From positions 62,001 through 126,000 of the forward strand of contig JACJNZ010000039.1 of NCBI GenBank assembly GCA_014695325.1: DNA of 64,000 nucleotides. Reading direction: 5' to 3'. Below are positions 8,968 to 17,621 of the stretch, in pieces (the first letter of the stretch is position 1; each line of letters starts with the position of its first letter). The DNA comes from Cyanobacteria bacterium FACHB-502 (GTDB lineage Bacteria; Cyanobacteriota; Cyanobacteriia; Elainellales; Elainellaceae). The notes below the pieces were generated by a model. That model was not told where the DNA came from, made no database searches, and saw only the letters and a program-made list of their open reading frames with translations. The position numbers and the translations under genes were made by a program.

Positions 8968-9003
8968 TTCTCTAATCAGCTCTCTAATCAGTTCTCTAAC
9001 TGC
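8968..9003. repeat. 12-bp tandem repeat, three units
   Basis: TTCTCTAATCAG, CTCTCTAATCAG and TTCTCTAACTGC follow one another. The repeat overlaps the 3' end of the small membrane-protein gene read on the minus strand, so it may have set that gene's stop codon. Confidence 0.7.
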
Positions 9004-9134
9004 TGCGAGTTGATTTCGATCGTTGAGTAGGTTGCGCTGGAGGTTAGCAGAAAATAGGTCAGCGTGACGACCGAACCCACGGTTAAAAACGTCAGCACTG
9101 CCGCGAATAGCCTCTCACCCCTCGAAGTTTGCAT
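8988..9134 (-). CDS. 48-residue single-pass membrane protein
   Basis: Too short for usual ORF cut-offs. ATG 9134 reads a short basic N-terminus (MQTSRGER), one membrane segment (LFAAVLTFLTVGSVVTLTYF), a Ser/Thr-rich stretch and the polar end NSQQLEN, then TGA. AGGT lies about eight bases before the ATG. The positive-inside layout suggests the N-terminus in the cytoplasm and the C-terminus outside. No family is recognised. The stop falls within a 12-bp tandem repeat. The organised topology makes a real small protein plausible, though a chance frame cannot be excluded. Confidence 0.45.
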   Translation of the reverse strand: MQTSRGERLFAAVLTFLTVGSVVTLTYFLLTSSATYSTIEINSQQLEN

Positions 9135-9491
9135 AATTGTTACCTACTAACTTCAATCCTAATATCGCTGTCTCTATCGCAGTGAGGACAAAGGCTGGGG
9201 AGCAGGAACCCAATTTAGGGTAAGACTCCTGCATTCCGTCCTTGGCTGACTAGCGGTAGATACTATTAATAGATAAAGGATTTCTTCAGCTTGAAACTGT
9301 CAATTTTCGGACAAACCAGAGAAACTACGGAGATTTCTGCCTGAAGGGTAAAAAGCTTAACATTTTGTCGTATCTCGCAACACAAGCCCAACGGCAGTAG
9401 AAAGGGCGCCCAGTTTAATGGACGATCGTCAATCTCCAGCGTTCCTTGAAAGCGAGTTCACTCATTCCGCAAACAGCTCGTGCGATCGAAC
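9135..9491. other. Intergenic stretch, no gene seen
   Basis: About 350 bases between two minus-strand genes. It must hold the promoter of the small membrane protein and the end of hisG. No tRNA, riboswitch or convincing terminator was seen. Confidence 0.5.
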
Positions 9492-10136
9492 TCAGGAAGA
9501 CGGAACGGCAGCAGACCGGATGCGATCAATCCATTGCCCCAGATCATCTTGATTCAAGCGATAGCTGAGCGGATGGGCAATCAAACGAGCAGTGCTTTCA
9601 AAGAGCTGATCAATTTCAATCAGGTTGTTTTCTTGCAGCGTGCGCCCGGTAGCAACCAGATCGACGATCGCCTCCGACATTCCCGTGATCGGTCCCAGTT
9701 CCACCGACCCATAAAGCGGCACGACATCGACCGGAAGATCCAAACTGTTGAAATATTCGCTGGCACACTGAACAAACTTGGAGGCAACCCGACAGTGCGG
9801 CGGCAGCTCTAAGGCAGAACGATAGGAGCTAGACGCTTTCACGGCCACCGACATCCGGCAGCGACCAAACCCTAGATCAACCAGATGAGCCACCTGAGGA
9901 CGCTTTTCGCGCAGCACATCATACCCGACGATGCCAAGCTGCGCCTGTCCGTATTCCACATACACAGGCACATCGTAATTTCGCACCAGCAGGGCCTTCG
10001 CAATCTGATTGCTGTCCCAAATCTCAAGCTGACGATTACCCGGATCGAGAAACGCGCTGAAATCTAAGCCGATCAACTGAAGCAGCCGAATACTGTCTTT
10101 GAGCAATCCGCCCTTGGGCAGTGCAACCGTAATCAT
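9492..10136 (-). CDS. hisG: ATP phosphoribosyltransferase, short form (HisG)
   Basis: First step of histidine synthesis: ATP plus PRPP gives phosphoribosyl-ATP. The sequence opens [15 protein letters not shown] and carries [16 protein letters not shown] and the PRPP-binding region [14 protein letters not shown]. At 214 residues it is the short form, which lacks the regulatory ACT-like domain and needs HisZ elsewhere in the genome. The frame is open 56 codons further upstream, but that part encodes a low-complexity repeat; ATG 10136 begins the conserved domain and has GGGAG in front. It is monocistronic here, with no other his genes nearby. Confidence 0.93.
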   Translation of the reverse strand: MITVALPKGGLLKDSIRLLQLIGLDFSAFLDPGNRQLEIWDSNQIAKALLVRNYDVPVYVEYGQAQLGIVGYDVLREKRPQVAHLVDLGFGRCRMSVAVKASSSYRSALELPPHCRVASKFVQCASEYFNSLDLPVDVVPLYGSVELGPITGMSEAIVDLVATGRTLQENNLIEIDQLFESTARLIAHPLSYRLNQDDLGQWIDRIRSAAVPSS

Positions 10137-10439
10137 GAATTCATCTCCCGAAAGCCGCAACGAACCATTATCCCGCAAGTTATGGGTTATTAGGCACAGG
10201 TTATGCGTTCGATCAATGCCTGTTCCACCCATGCCTGTTCCACCTATGGCTGTTTTACCTATGCCTGTTCCAGGCTTGATCTCTATCGATCGGCTCAGTT
10301 TCACGAATTCTTCATGAGGAAATGTCCTGATTTTGGTGAGCTAACTAGAAAAAAGTCGAATAAGCACCCCCTTAGACTTCACAAGATCCATTTATATCTC
10401 CTTGCCTGGTGTCAAACTCAACTCTAGCGGCTAGCTGCA
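10137..10439. promoter_or_regulatory. Divergent hisG / TPR-gene promoter region
   Basis: About 300 bases separate the two divergent starts. The hisG-proximal half contains a 15-bp tandem repeat (10216-10275), so the hisG leader may be transcribed through it. No recognisable operator was found. Confidence 0.4.
10216..10275. repeat. 15-bp tandem repeat, four units, in hisG leader
   Basis: ATGCCTGTTCCACCC, ATGCCTGTTCCACCT, ATGGCTGTTTTACCT and ATGCCTGTTCCAGGC are directly adjacent, about 80-140 bases upstream of the hisG start. The period is a multiple of three, so it gives spurious in-frame N-terminal extensions. Confidence 0.85.
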
Positions 10440-13034
10440 ATGAAAAAGCGTCCTTTTTTAGATGTTTTAGAGAATGCTTCACTGGTAGGCTTAGGGGTCG
10501 GCTCGGTTGCATCTCTGGTGTCCCAGCAGGCGTTTTATGCCACCGCTCCGCTCTCGCTGCTCGTGGTTTTGGGCTTACTGAACCGAAGGCAGTTTGAACA
10601 ACAAACGGAGCAGGAGACTAAAAATACGCTGAATCAGGCCGATCGCCGTCTGACCCAGCAAATCGACGGATTAACGCAGCGAGTTGAGCAGATGCCGACT
10701 CCAGAAACCATTCAGCAGATTAAAAAAGGCGTTTTGCTCAAGAATCGTGAGCTGGCACAGCATTTTTCCACCCAAATCCTCTCTCTTCAGGAAACGCTAG
10801 ACCAGCGGCTCACTCCTCTGGAACATCAAAATCTGCCCCTGATTCGACAAGAGCTGCAAAGCCTGGGCGATCGCTATCAACAGCTTTTAGAAGGACTCTC
10901 GCTGCTAAATACCGATATTGGACAGCTTCAGGACAAAGACGATCGCCAAACCAGGCAACTGGAATACACCGTTTCCTCACTACAGGCGGAAATGATTGAT
11001 TTGCGGGGGGAGCTCGACAGCCTGGCACATCATACCAAAGCGAATTCAACAGATTTACAAGAGCGGCTCAACCGAATCGATCGTCAGTTAAGCAAGCTGC
11101 CGCCCCCGGTAGATGTGGGCGTGATGCGGCAAGAACTGGCAGAAATGGTAAGGATCATTGGGGATCTGGTTTCAAAGCGTGACTTAGCGACGATCGTCGG
11201 AGAAGTGCAAGCCCTGCATCAAGATCAAGATGACCTCAAGCGATCGGTGCAGGCGATCGAAGCAGCGGCAATTAACCTGAAGCGCAGTTTTGGCTTGTCC
11301 TTCAGCAAGGGAGAGAAAGCCAAAATCGAATCTGAGTTTGCTGCTTTCTTGGCGCAACAGTTTGGTGAGACTGCGGCATCGCTGAGCGAAACATCTCTGG
11401 TTCCGGCAAGCATCTACCCCGAACTACAAGCTTTGGCAGGGGGGTATTTAAAGAATTTGCGATCGCAGCTTGTCACAATCCAGGAGTTTACCGAACAGCT
11501 TGACCAGCAGCAGCAACAGCTCCAGGAACAGATTTATCGGCTGCCCAAGTCGCTCGATATCGTCGCACTCCAGCGGCAGCTCAAGGACCTGGCACGTCGA
11601 ATTCCCATCGCAGAGAGTACGTTTGATGCCTTTCAAGCCAGAATCCAAGAGGTGCTGCAACAAGAGCTACAGGCGATCAACGAACAGCTTCAGGCACTCC
11701 CTGCAACGCCTCAGCACGAGTTGGTGTTTGACTTCAAGGCCGAAACTGCCGTATCGGGTACTGCCGGACATCGGGCACTGCTCGAAGCAGCCCTGGAGCA
11801 AACTCAGGAGCGGCTGATTTTGATTTGGCTCTGGTCAGACGAGTGCGAACTCGACGATGAACTGCTGCAAAAGCTAGAATCCTTTCTCAGCCAGAAGCGA
11901 CAGTTAGATTTGGGCTGGTGTCATCTCGCCGACTACTCTCCAGGCGAAACGGTTTCATACCGCCAGCAGGAACGCTTGCTGAGCAAAATTCGGCGGGGCT
12001 GGAGCAATCAACCAGAGCAAACCGCTCTTCAGCAAACCCTGCAAAAGCTGCTGCAATTGAAACGGGCTTATCCAGAATATTTTCAGTTCAAGATCCTGGG
12101 AACCAGCGAGAATTTTTTGGTGTCCGATCGCGCCTTTGCCGTGCTGGGCATTGCCGACCCACTTAAAACCACGGCTGCCTCTACTGATCTGCACCTCAAA
12201 CTCCGCACCACTGATCCAGAAGTGATCCAGCGGCTGATCGATCGCTTCGATAGCCCAACCCTTGACCCCGATGACCTCACCGCTTACTGGAATCGCGCCG
12301 TTACTCGCTACGACCTGAGCGACAAAGCCGGGGCGATCGAAGACTTTTATCACATTCTTTCCCGCCAGCCCGATGATGCGGTGACGCTAAACTCGCGAGG
12401 CATTGCCCTGTATGACGTGGGAGATTGGGAAGCTGCGCTGCTCGACTTTACCCAGGCGATCGCAGTGAATCCGCGCCAGAGTGCTGCCTATCTGAATCGA
12501 GGCTTTATTCGATCAGAGCAGGGCGATTTATGGGGCGCGATCAACGACTATACGTTAGCAATTCAGGTGAATCCAGACCACGCGCTGGCATACTTCTATC
12601 GCGGCATGGCGTGGCAAAAGCAAGAAGAACACCGGGAAGCAATCGCCGACTTCAGCAGCGCGATTCGACTGGCTCCCAATTCAGCCGTTGCCTGTTACTA
12701 TCGGGGGCTGGTGTGGCAAAAGCTAGGACAGCTCCAGGAAGCGATCGCCGACCTGCAAAAAGCCGCAGAACATTTCAGCGCAAGAGGCAGCAAAACCAAC
12801 GCCGAAAAAGCTCTGAAACATCTGGCAAAACTTCAGCAGGAAATCGAACAGCAGGCACAAATTCCTCTGATTGAGGAGTCCGAACTAACAGACGGAACCA
12901 CTGGAGCGATCGAACTCTTCCAACCCGCTAGAGAAGGGGATCTCGGGCATCATCACTATCGAGGCAACAAATCTCAGAACGGGTATCGGGTCGCGGTCGT
13001 GGTGGCAGGAGACGATCGGCTAGAGAGGGAATAG
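10440..13034 (+). CDS. Coiled-coil, pseudo-phospholipase-D and TPR protein
   Basis: 864 residues. Two short hydrophobic stretches near the N-terminus (residues about 12-47) could anchor it to a membrane. A long Gln/Leu/Glu-rich coiled coil follows (about 50-430). From about 434 to 600 comes a region resembling a PLD-like domain (VSGTAGHRALLEAAL, LILIWLWS, then GTSENFLVSDRAFAVLGI). In active enzymes the corresponding motif is H-x-K-x4-D; here the His and Lys positions read Ser and Asn and only Asp remains, so the site looks dead. Four or five tetratricopeptide repeats (about 615-783) with NSRGIALYDVGDWEAAL and YYRGLVWQKLGQLQEA end the protein. The likely role is scaffolding at a membrane, with partner unknown. 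ATG 10440 begins the hydrophobic segment. Confidence 0.75.
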   Translation: MKKRPFLDVLENASLVGLGVGSVASLVSQQAFYATAPLSLLVVLGLLNRRQFEQQTEQETKNTLNQADRRLTQQIDGLTQRVEQMPTPETIQQIKKGVLLKNRELAQHFSTQILSLQETLDQRLTPLEHQNLPLIRQELQSLGDRYQQLLEGLSLLNTDIGQLQDKDDRQTRQLEYTVSSLQAEMIDLRGELDSLAHHTKANSTDLQERLNRIDRQLSKLPPPVDVGVMRQELAEMVRIIGDLVSKRDLATIVGEVQALHQDQDDLKRSVQAIEAAAINLKRSFGLSFSKGEKAKIESEFAAFLAQQFGETAASLSETSLVPASIYPELQALAGGYLKNLRSQLVTIQEFTEQLDQQQQQLQEQIYRLPKSLDIVALQRQLKDLARRIPIAESTFDAFQARIQEVLQQELQAINEQLQALPATPQHELVFDFKAETAVSGTAGHRALLEAALEQTQERLILIWLWSDECELDDELLQKLESFLSQKRQLDLGWCHLADYSPGETVSYRQQERLLSKIRRGWSNQPEQTALQQTLQKLLQLKRAYPEYFQFKILGTSENFLVSDRAFAVLGIADPLKTTAASTDLHLKLRTTDPEVIQRLIDRFDSPTLDPDDLTAYWNRAVTRYDLSDKAGAIEDFYHILSRQPDDAVTLNSRGIALYDVGDWEAALLDFTQAIAVNPRQSAAYLNRGFIRSEQGDLWGAINDYTLAIQVNPDHALAYFYRGMAWQKQEEHREAIADFSSAIRLAPNSAVACYYRGLVWQKLGQLQEAIADLQKAAEHFSARGSKTNAEKALKHLAKLQQEIEQQAQIPLIEESELTDGTTGAIELFQPAREGDLGHHHYRGNKSQNGYRVAVVVAGDDRLERE

Positions 13035-13090
13035 GAGACAGAAGGTAGCGAAAGCGAATCATTTGGGGAAAACTCACTCTCCTCCACAGT

Positions 13091-13153
13091 TTAAAATCCC
13101 CCAGTCAAAGTCCCCCAGAATTACGAACTTTAGGGGGCTACAAAGCCTGCAAC
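13091..13153 (-). repeat. Dispersed CCCCC/GGGGG repeat, copy 1 (reverse)
   Basis: Read on the minus strand: GTAGCCCCCTAAAG, then TCTGGGGGACTTTGACTGGG. It shares the core GGGGGACTTTGA with copies at 37.7, 40.1, 48.2 and 55.0 kb. It lies between the TPR-protein stop and the ndhH stop. Confidence 0.7.
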
Positions 13154-13322
13154 ACTGACAGAAAAGACTGGCGAACCTCCAGTAGCGCTGTAGGGGAGCG
13201 GACTGAGGGTGAGGGCTGCACCACCGAGATACTCACCAGGCAAAAATCACAAAAAAGGGCAGGCATTCAACCTACCCCAGACAGTGAGTATTCAAAACCA
13301 GATTTAATCTGAGATTCGCAGA

Positions 13323-14507
13323 CTAGCGATCGACTGAACCCATAATGATGTCGATACTGCCTAAAATCGGCATGATATCTGCGACCTTCACACCCTTCAG
13401 CAGGTGCGGCAGGATTTGCAAATTCACGAAGTCTGCGGCGCGAATCTTCCATCGCCAGGGGAATACGGTGTCATCACCAATCAGGTAAATGCCCAGTTCA
13501 CCCTTACCGCTCTCAACACGGAAGTAGTGTTCGCCCTTGGGAATCTTGAACGTCGGCGCAATCTTCTTGCCAAGGAACTGGTAGTCAAACTCGTTCCACT
13601 GCGACTTCGGACCTTCCTGCATCCGCTTGGCTTCCAGGTTTTCGTAGGGACCACCGGGCAGCCCATCGATTGCCTGACGAATAATTTTGACCGACTCGCG
13701 CATTTCGTCAATGCGAACCCGATAGCGCGCCAAACAGTCGCCCTCGGTTGCAACCGCCACGTTCCAATCAAAGTCGTCGTAGCATTCGTAGTGATCTACT
13801 CTTCGCAGATCCCAGTTCACTCCTGAAGCCCGCAGCATTGGACCGGATAAACCCCAGTTGATTGCCTCTTCGCGGGTAACCGTGCCTACGCCTTCAACCC
13901 GCCGCCGGAAGATGGGGTTGTTGGTAATGAGCTTTTCGTACTCGTCTACCTTATCAACGAAGTAATCGCAAAAATCGCGGCACTTATCAACCCAGCCATA
14001 GGGCAAATCAACTGCCACACCGCCAATGCGGAAGTAGTTATTGTTGACCATGCGGTAGCCTGTTGCCGCTTCCCACAGATCGTAGATCATCTCCCTTTCC
14101 CGGAAGATATAGAAGAAAGGCGTTTGTGCGCCAATATCCGCCATAAAGGGACCAAGCCAGAGCAGGTGATTTGCAATCCGGTTTAGCTCCAGCATGATGA
14201 CGCGAATGTAGCTGGCGCGTTTGGGAACCGGAATTCCTGCCAAAATTTCTGGCGCGTTTACCGTGACCGCTTCGTTAAACATTCCTTCTGCATAGTCCCA
14301 ACGGCTGACGTAGGGCACATACATGATGTTGGTGCGGTTTTCGGCAATCTTCTCCATGCCGCGATGCAGATAGCCAATTACAGGCTCGCAGTCGATCACA
14401 TCTTCACCGTCGAGGGTGACAATGAGCCGCAGCACGCCGTGCATTGACGGGTGATGGGGACCCATGTTCAACACCATCGGTTCGGTTTTTGTTTCGATCA
14501 TTGACAT
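13323..14507 (-). CDS. ndhH: NAD(P)H-quinone oxidoreductase subunit H (NDH-1)
   Basis: Core peripheral-arm subunit of the cyanobacterial NDH-1 complex, which moves electrons from ferredoxin to plastoquinone in respiration and cyclic flow on the thylakoid. It is homologous to the 49-kDa subunit of complex I. Hallmarks are [29 protein letters not shown], the long conserved middle, and the C-terminal DIIMGSVDR. From ATG 14507 it is 394 residues, exactly the usual cyanobacterial length. The frame remains open for 69 codons upstream, but that part is a tandem-repeat leader with no conservation. As usual in cyanobacteria, it stands apart from the ndhAIGE cluster. Confidence 0.97.
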   Translation of the reverse strand: MSMIETKTEPMVLNMGPHHPSMHGVLRLIVTLDGEDVIDCEPVIGYLHRGMEKIAENRTNIMYVPYVSRWDYAEGMFNEAVTVNAPEILAGIPVPKRASYIRVIMLELNRIANHLLWLGPFMADIGAQTPFFYIFREREMIYDLWEAATGYRMVNNNYFRIGGVAVDLPYGWVDKCRDFCDYFVDKVDEYEKLITNNPIFRRRVEGVGTVTREEAINWGLSGPMLRASGVNWDLRRVDHYECYDDFDWNVAVATEGDCLARYRVRIDEMRESVKIIRQAIDGLPGGPYENLEAKRMQEGPKSQWNEFDYQFLGKKIAPTFKIPKGEHYFRVESGKGELGIYLIGDDTVFPWRWKIRAADFVNLQILPHLLKGVKVADIMPILGSIDIIMGSVDR

Positions 14508-14929
14508 AAATAATGCCGTCTCCCGATTACAAGTCCCGATACAAAACGCCTGATACAGACACGCCCGAATACAAAACGCCTGATGCAGTACGCCCGAATA
14601 TAATACGCTCGAATCCAAAACGCTCGAATACAAAACACCCAAATCCGACACGCCCGACGCTAAACGCTGACCGATCGCCTCAACCTCAGAAGATTTGAAT
14701 GGGCTGGAGATCAATCGGACTGAATTCAGCCGGACAAGATTTCGTTTTGTTGCGCCTTCCCTCCCTCATTATACGGAGGAATCGGACGTTCTATAGGCGA
14801 CGCGATCGATCGCACCGCAGGAATTTTCTATCTGTAAGTAAGGCTTGAACTTATAGGAAGTTACTGGAAGTTATCAGAATGGATAATCATGAGAATAAAA
14901 GCAGGTAAACGGTCAACTGGAGAATCCCC
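14508..14929. promoter_or_regulatory. Divergent ndhH / GNAT upstream region
   Basis: About 420 bases. The ndhH-proximal part is a degenerate tandem repeat (14525-14668). The rest should hold both promoters; no operator was recognised. Confidence 0.45.
14525..14668. repeat. Degenerate 13-15 bp tandem repeat, about ten units, in ndhH leader
   Basis: Units resemble GAATACAAAACGCCC (variants GATACAGACACGCCC, GAATATAATACGCTC, GAATCCAAAACGCTC). The array starts 17 bases upstream of the ndhH start codon and reads in frame with ndhH as a pentapeptide-like string, which is a by-product of the period being mostly 15. Confidence 0.85.
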
Positions 14930-15487
14930 ATGAGAACTTTTGAGACCGACCGTCTGCGGTTACGTCCCTGGAATCCAGAAACAGAAGCAGAGCAAGCGTT
15001 TGAGATCTACAGCGATCCAGAAGTCGTGCGCTTTATCGGTTCCCCTGATGTTAGCGTTGAAGCTCGATGCGAGAAAATTCGGCAGCGTAACCAGAAGTAC
15101 CTGGAGGTCAATGACGGCAGCGGCTATTGGGCGATCGTTGAAAAAGCAACTGCAACCCCTGTCGGAACCGCCATTTTTCAACGAATTCCCGATGGAGCAG
15201 GGCAGTTAACCAAGGATTGGGAAGTGGGCTGGCATTTGAAGCGCTTGGTCTGGGGCAGAGGGTATGCCACTGAAGCAGGACGAGCTTTACTGAATTATGG
15301 ATTGACAGAGCTAAAGCTGCCTGTGATTTATGCTGTTGTCAAGCCAGAAAATTCCGCATCGATTCGAGTAATGGAGCGGCTGGGCATGAGCCCAAAGGGA
15401 CGCACGCAGAAATACTATGGCGCAGAACTCGTCCTATTTGAGCTGCAAGCGGGCAACCATCCGATTTCTGAAAAGGCTGTCCTCTAA
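14930..15487 (+). CDS. GNAT-family N-acetyltransferase, RimJ/RimL type
   Basis: 185 residues. The start (FETDRLRLRPW) and the acetyl-CoA loop region (VWGRGYATEAGRALLNYG, then ENSASIRVMERLGM) are typical of the RimJ/RimL acetyltransferase_3 group, which acetylate protein N-termini or small amines. The substrate cannot be told from sequence. No membrane segment is present. ATG 14930 begins the conserved domain. The rsmH gene starts 30 bases after its stop on the same strand, so the two are probably co-transcribed. Confidence 0.88.
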   Translation: MRTFETDRLRLRPWNPETEAEQAFEIYSDPEVVRFIGSPDVSVEARCEKIRQRNQKYLEVNDGSGYWAIVEKATATPVGTAIFQRIPDGAGQLTKDWEVGWHLKRLVWGRGYATEAGRALLNYGLTELKLPVIYAVVKPENSASIRVMERLGMSPKGRTQKYYGAELVLFELQAGNHPISEKAVL

Positions 15488-15517
15488 AATGAATGAGATA
15501 CAGCAGGAACGAAAACA

Positions 15518-16456
15518 TTGATTGAACCTGAACAGATTGAGCCTGAACCAATTAAAGCTCAACCCAACAATTTAGAACGCTCTGCAACACAGTCTGGCTT
15601 TCTGCACATTCCCGTTCTGGCAAAGGAAGTCATCGATGGGTTAGCCGTGCGATCGGGCAAACAGTATCTTGATGCGACGGTGGGCGGCGGTGGACATAGC
15701 TTGCTGATTCTGCGGGCGGCGGCAAATGTACAGCTTATCGCGATCGATCAAGACAAAAATGCGATTCAGGCTGCCAAAACCAAACTTGCTGAGTTTGAGG
15801 AACAGGTGACATTTCGCCACATGAATTTTGCTGAGTTTGCTCCAGGGGAATCCCAATTTGACGGCATTCTGGCGGATTTGGGCGTGAGTTCTCCCCAGTT
15901 TGATACGCCCGATCGCGGCTTTAGCTTTCGTCATGCTGCCCCACTCGATATGCGAATGGATCAAACGCAGGACGAAACCGCAGCCACAGTCATCAACACC
16001 TGGGATGAGGCAGAACTGGCGCGAATTTTTTACACCTATGGCGAAGAGCGGCTGTCTCGCAAAATTGCCCGCCGCATTGTAGAGAAACGCCCGTTTGAAA
16101 CAACCACTGAGCTGGCGGAAGCGATTTTCTATTCCGTGCCGCCGTCCTACCGCTATGGCAGAATCCATCCGGCAACGCGGGTGTTTCAGGCACTCCGAAT
16201 TGTAGTGAACCGCGAGCTGGAGGTTTTAGAAACCCTGCTGCAAAAGGCTCCCTGCTGGCTGAAACCGGGTGGACGACTTGCGATTATCAGCTTTCACAGC
16301 CTGGAAGACCGGATGGTGAAACACGCTTTTAAGGACTCTGAGCTGCTGCGACCCATTACTAAAAAGCCGATCCTCGCTAGTGAAGCTGAAACTGAGCAAA
16401 ATCCGCGATCGCGCTCTGCCAAACTCAGGGTCGCAGAACGAATCGTTGAAGCCTAG
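15518..16456 (+). CDS. rsmH: 16S rRNA m4C1402 methyltransferase RsmH (TTG start)
   Basis: SAM-dependent N4-methylation of C1402 in 16S rRNA at the ribosomal P site. Seen: [13 protein letters not shown], the SAM loop [37 protein letters not shown] and the C-terminal [12 protein letters not shown]. Length from TTG 15518 is 312 residues, normal for the family. TTG is chosen because AGGA lies nine bases upstream, an in-frame stop occurs at 15494, and no ATG or GTG precedes the conserved domain. Unlike in many bacteria it is not in a division/cell-wall cluster; it follows a GNAT gene. Confidence 0.93.
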   Translation: MIEPEQIEPEPIKAQPNNLERSATQSGFLHIPVLAKEVIDGLAVRSGKQYLDATVGGGGHSLLILRAAANVQLIAIDQDKNAIQAAKTKLAEFEEQVTFRHMNFAEFAPGESQFDGILADLGVSSPQFDTPDRGFSFRHAAPLDMRMDQTQDETAATVINTWDEAELARIFYTYGEERLSRKIARRIVEKRPFETTTELAEAIFYSVPPSYRYGRIHPATRVFQALRIVVNRELEVLETLLQKAPCWLKPGGRLAIISFHSLEDRMVKHAFKDSELLRPITKKPILASEAETEQNPRSRSAKLRVAERIVEA

Positions 16457-16520
16457 AGGATGTTTTAGCAGTATGAAAGTATGTTGCCTTTGCTCCCAAG
16501 CCTTTTTTGCTTTCTGATGT

Positions 16521-17084
16521 CTATTTCAGCTTTTGCCTGATAAAGGTCAGGAGCTGAGTCATTTGCTTCTTGAGCGTATCGATTTCTGACTGCATTTTCT
16601 CGATCTTCTGATTCAGGGCAGCAATTTCGGCAGCGTCAGCAGTAGAAGCGGCGGCGGGTGTGGCGTTAGTGGGAGCGATCGTCGGGGCAACCGTTCGGGG
16701 GCGGGGCAGTCTGGCTTTTGCCATTGCAGCCTTGATTGCCTCGATTAGCTCCTTTTGCTCAAACGGTTTCTCGATAAATTCAAAAAACTCAAACGGCTCC
16801 GAAATCTTTTCGGTGACTTCTTCCCGCCGACCCGACATCAGCACCAGCGGAATCGATTGCAGTTCGGCACTCGCCTGCACCTGCTGAAACACCTCCCAGC
16901 CACTCATCCGGGGCAGCAGAAAATCCAACATGATCAGGTTGGGGCGTTCTTGCCGGATGCAGTCGAGTCCTTCTACGCCGTCCTTTGCTTCGAGAACCTG
17001 AAAATTGCCTTTAGGCAACATATCTCTAACCATGTTGCGGATGACTCGGCTGTCATCAATCACCAGAATTTTATGACTTGCCAC
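16521..17084 (-). CDS. Single-domain response regulator with C-terminal coiled coil
   Basis: 187 residues. A CheY-like receiver domain (about 1-120) has the acidic pair in VIDDSR, the phospho-acceptor Asp54 in IMLDFLLPR, the Ser in LMSGR and the Lys in IEKPFEQ, so it should be phosphorylatable. An Ala/Pro/Thr linker and a heptad-like tail (AALNQKIEKMQSEIDTLKKQ) follow; the tail probably dimerises or docks to a partner. There is no DNA-binding domain, so it acts through protein contacts. No kinase gene is adjacent. It is convergent with rsmH. Confidence 0.88.
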   Translation of the reverse strand: MASHKILVIDDSRVIRNMVRDMLPKGNFQVLEAKDGVEGLDCIRQERPNLIMLDFLLPRMSGWEVFQQVQASAELQSIPLVLMSGRREEVTEKISEPFEFFEFIEKPFEQKELIEAIKAAMAKARLPRPRTVAPTIAPTNATPAAASTADAAEIAALNQKIEKMQSEIDTLKKQMTQLLTFIRQKLK

Positions 17085-17471
17085 AACAGACTCCTTTGCA
17101 ATGAACGATGAACAGGAAGGGTAGAAAGGAAACAGCGAGTTGCCAGAATGACGGCTGAAGACCGGTAACTGGGAACAGATCCTCGAAACGCTTGCGGAGA
17201 TCAGGAACTTGAACCCGACGATCGCTGCTGGAGATGCACAAACTGGAAAAGAAGCTGCATGAGACAGAGAGCTTAAGCAGAATTAACCTGAAAAGCGACT
17301 GAGCGACTGTTGGCTAGGATATAACGATCGCACCAGGATAAGCGACCCCTTACCGAAGTTCGATCTTTAACACCTCTCTGTCAGCATTCCCAAAATTAGC
17401 GCAAACCATAACAGTCGAGAACTTCGGACAACCGCAAAATCCAGGGAAAATTCTGAGGCAAGGGAGACAGA
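17085..17471. promoter_or_regulatory. Divergent response-regulator / lipA upstream region
   Basis: About 390 bases without a credible gene. It should contain promoters for both neighbours. A good Shine-Dalgarno (AGGGAG, 17461-17466) stands before the ATG at 17472, an alternative upstream start for lipA. Confidence 0.45.
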
Positions 17472-17523
17472 ATGAATTGCAGGCGTTCTGAGAATTTCCT
17501 GCTAGAGTGCGTAGAGGAAGGTA

Positions 17524-17613
17524 ATGTCAGTCTTAGATGGTCAATCTACAGTAAGCCCACAGCCTACAGTAAGCTTACAGTCAGTCCACAATCACTCCAC
17601 GGTCAGTTCATAG
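17524..17613 (+). CDS. Possible 29-codon leader ORF before lipA
   Basis: ATG 17524 has AGAGG six bases upstream and reads a Ser/Val/Gln-rich peptide ([19 protein letters not shown]...) ending at TAG 17611-17613, nine bases before an in-frame lipA ATG. It is out of frame with lipA. Part of it is coded by a short repeat (CTACAGTAAGC, twice). It could be a translationally coupled leader peptide, or nothing if lipA starts at 17472. Confidence 0.3.
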   Translation: MSVLDGQSTVSPQPTVSLQSVHNHSTVSS

Positions 17614-17621
17614 TAGAGGGT

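Noticed and set aside
10409-10597. 62-codon plus-strand frame overlapping the start of the TPR gene
   Set aside because: A frame-shifted shadow of the TPR gene.
14508-14714. 69-residue N-terminal extension of NdhH
   Set aside because: It is encoded by the tandem repeat; NdhH from 14507 already has the standard 394 residues.
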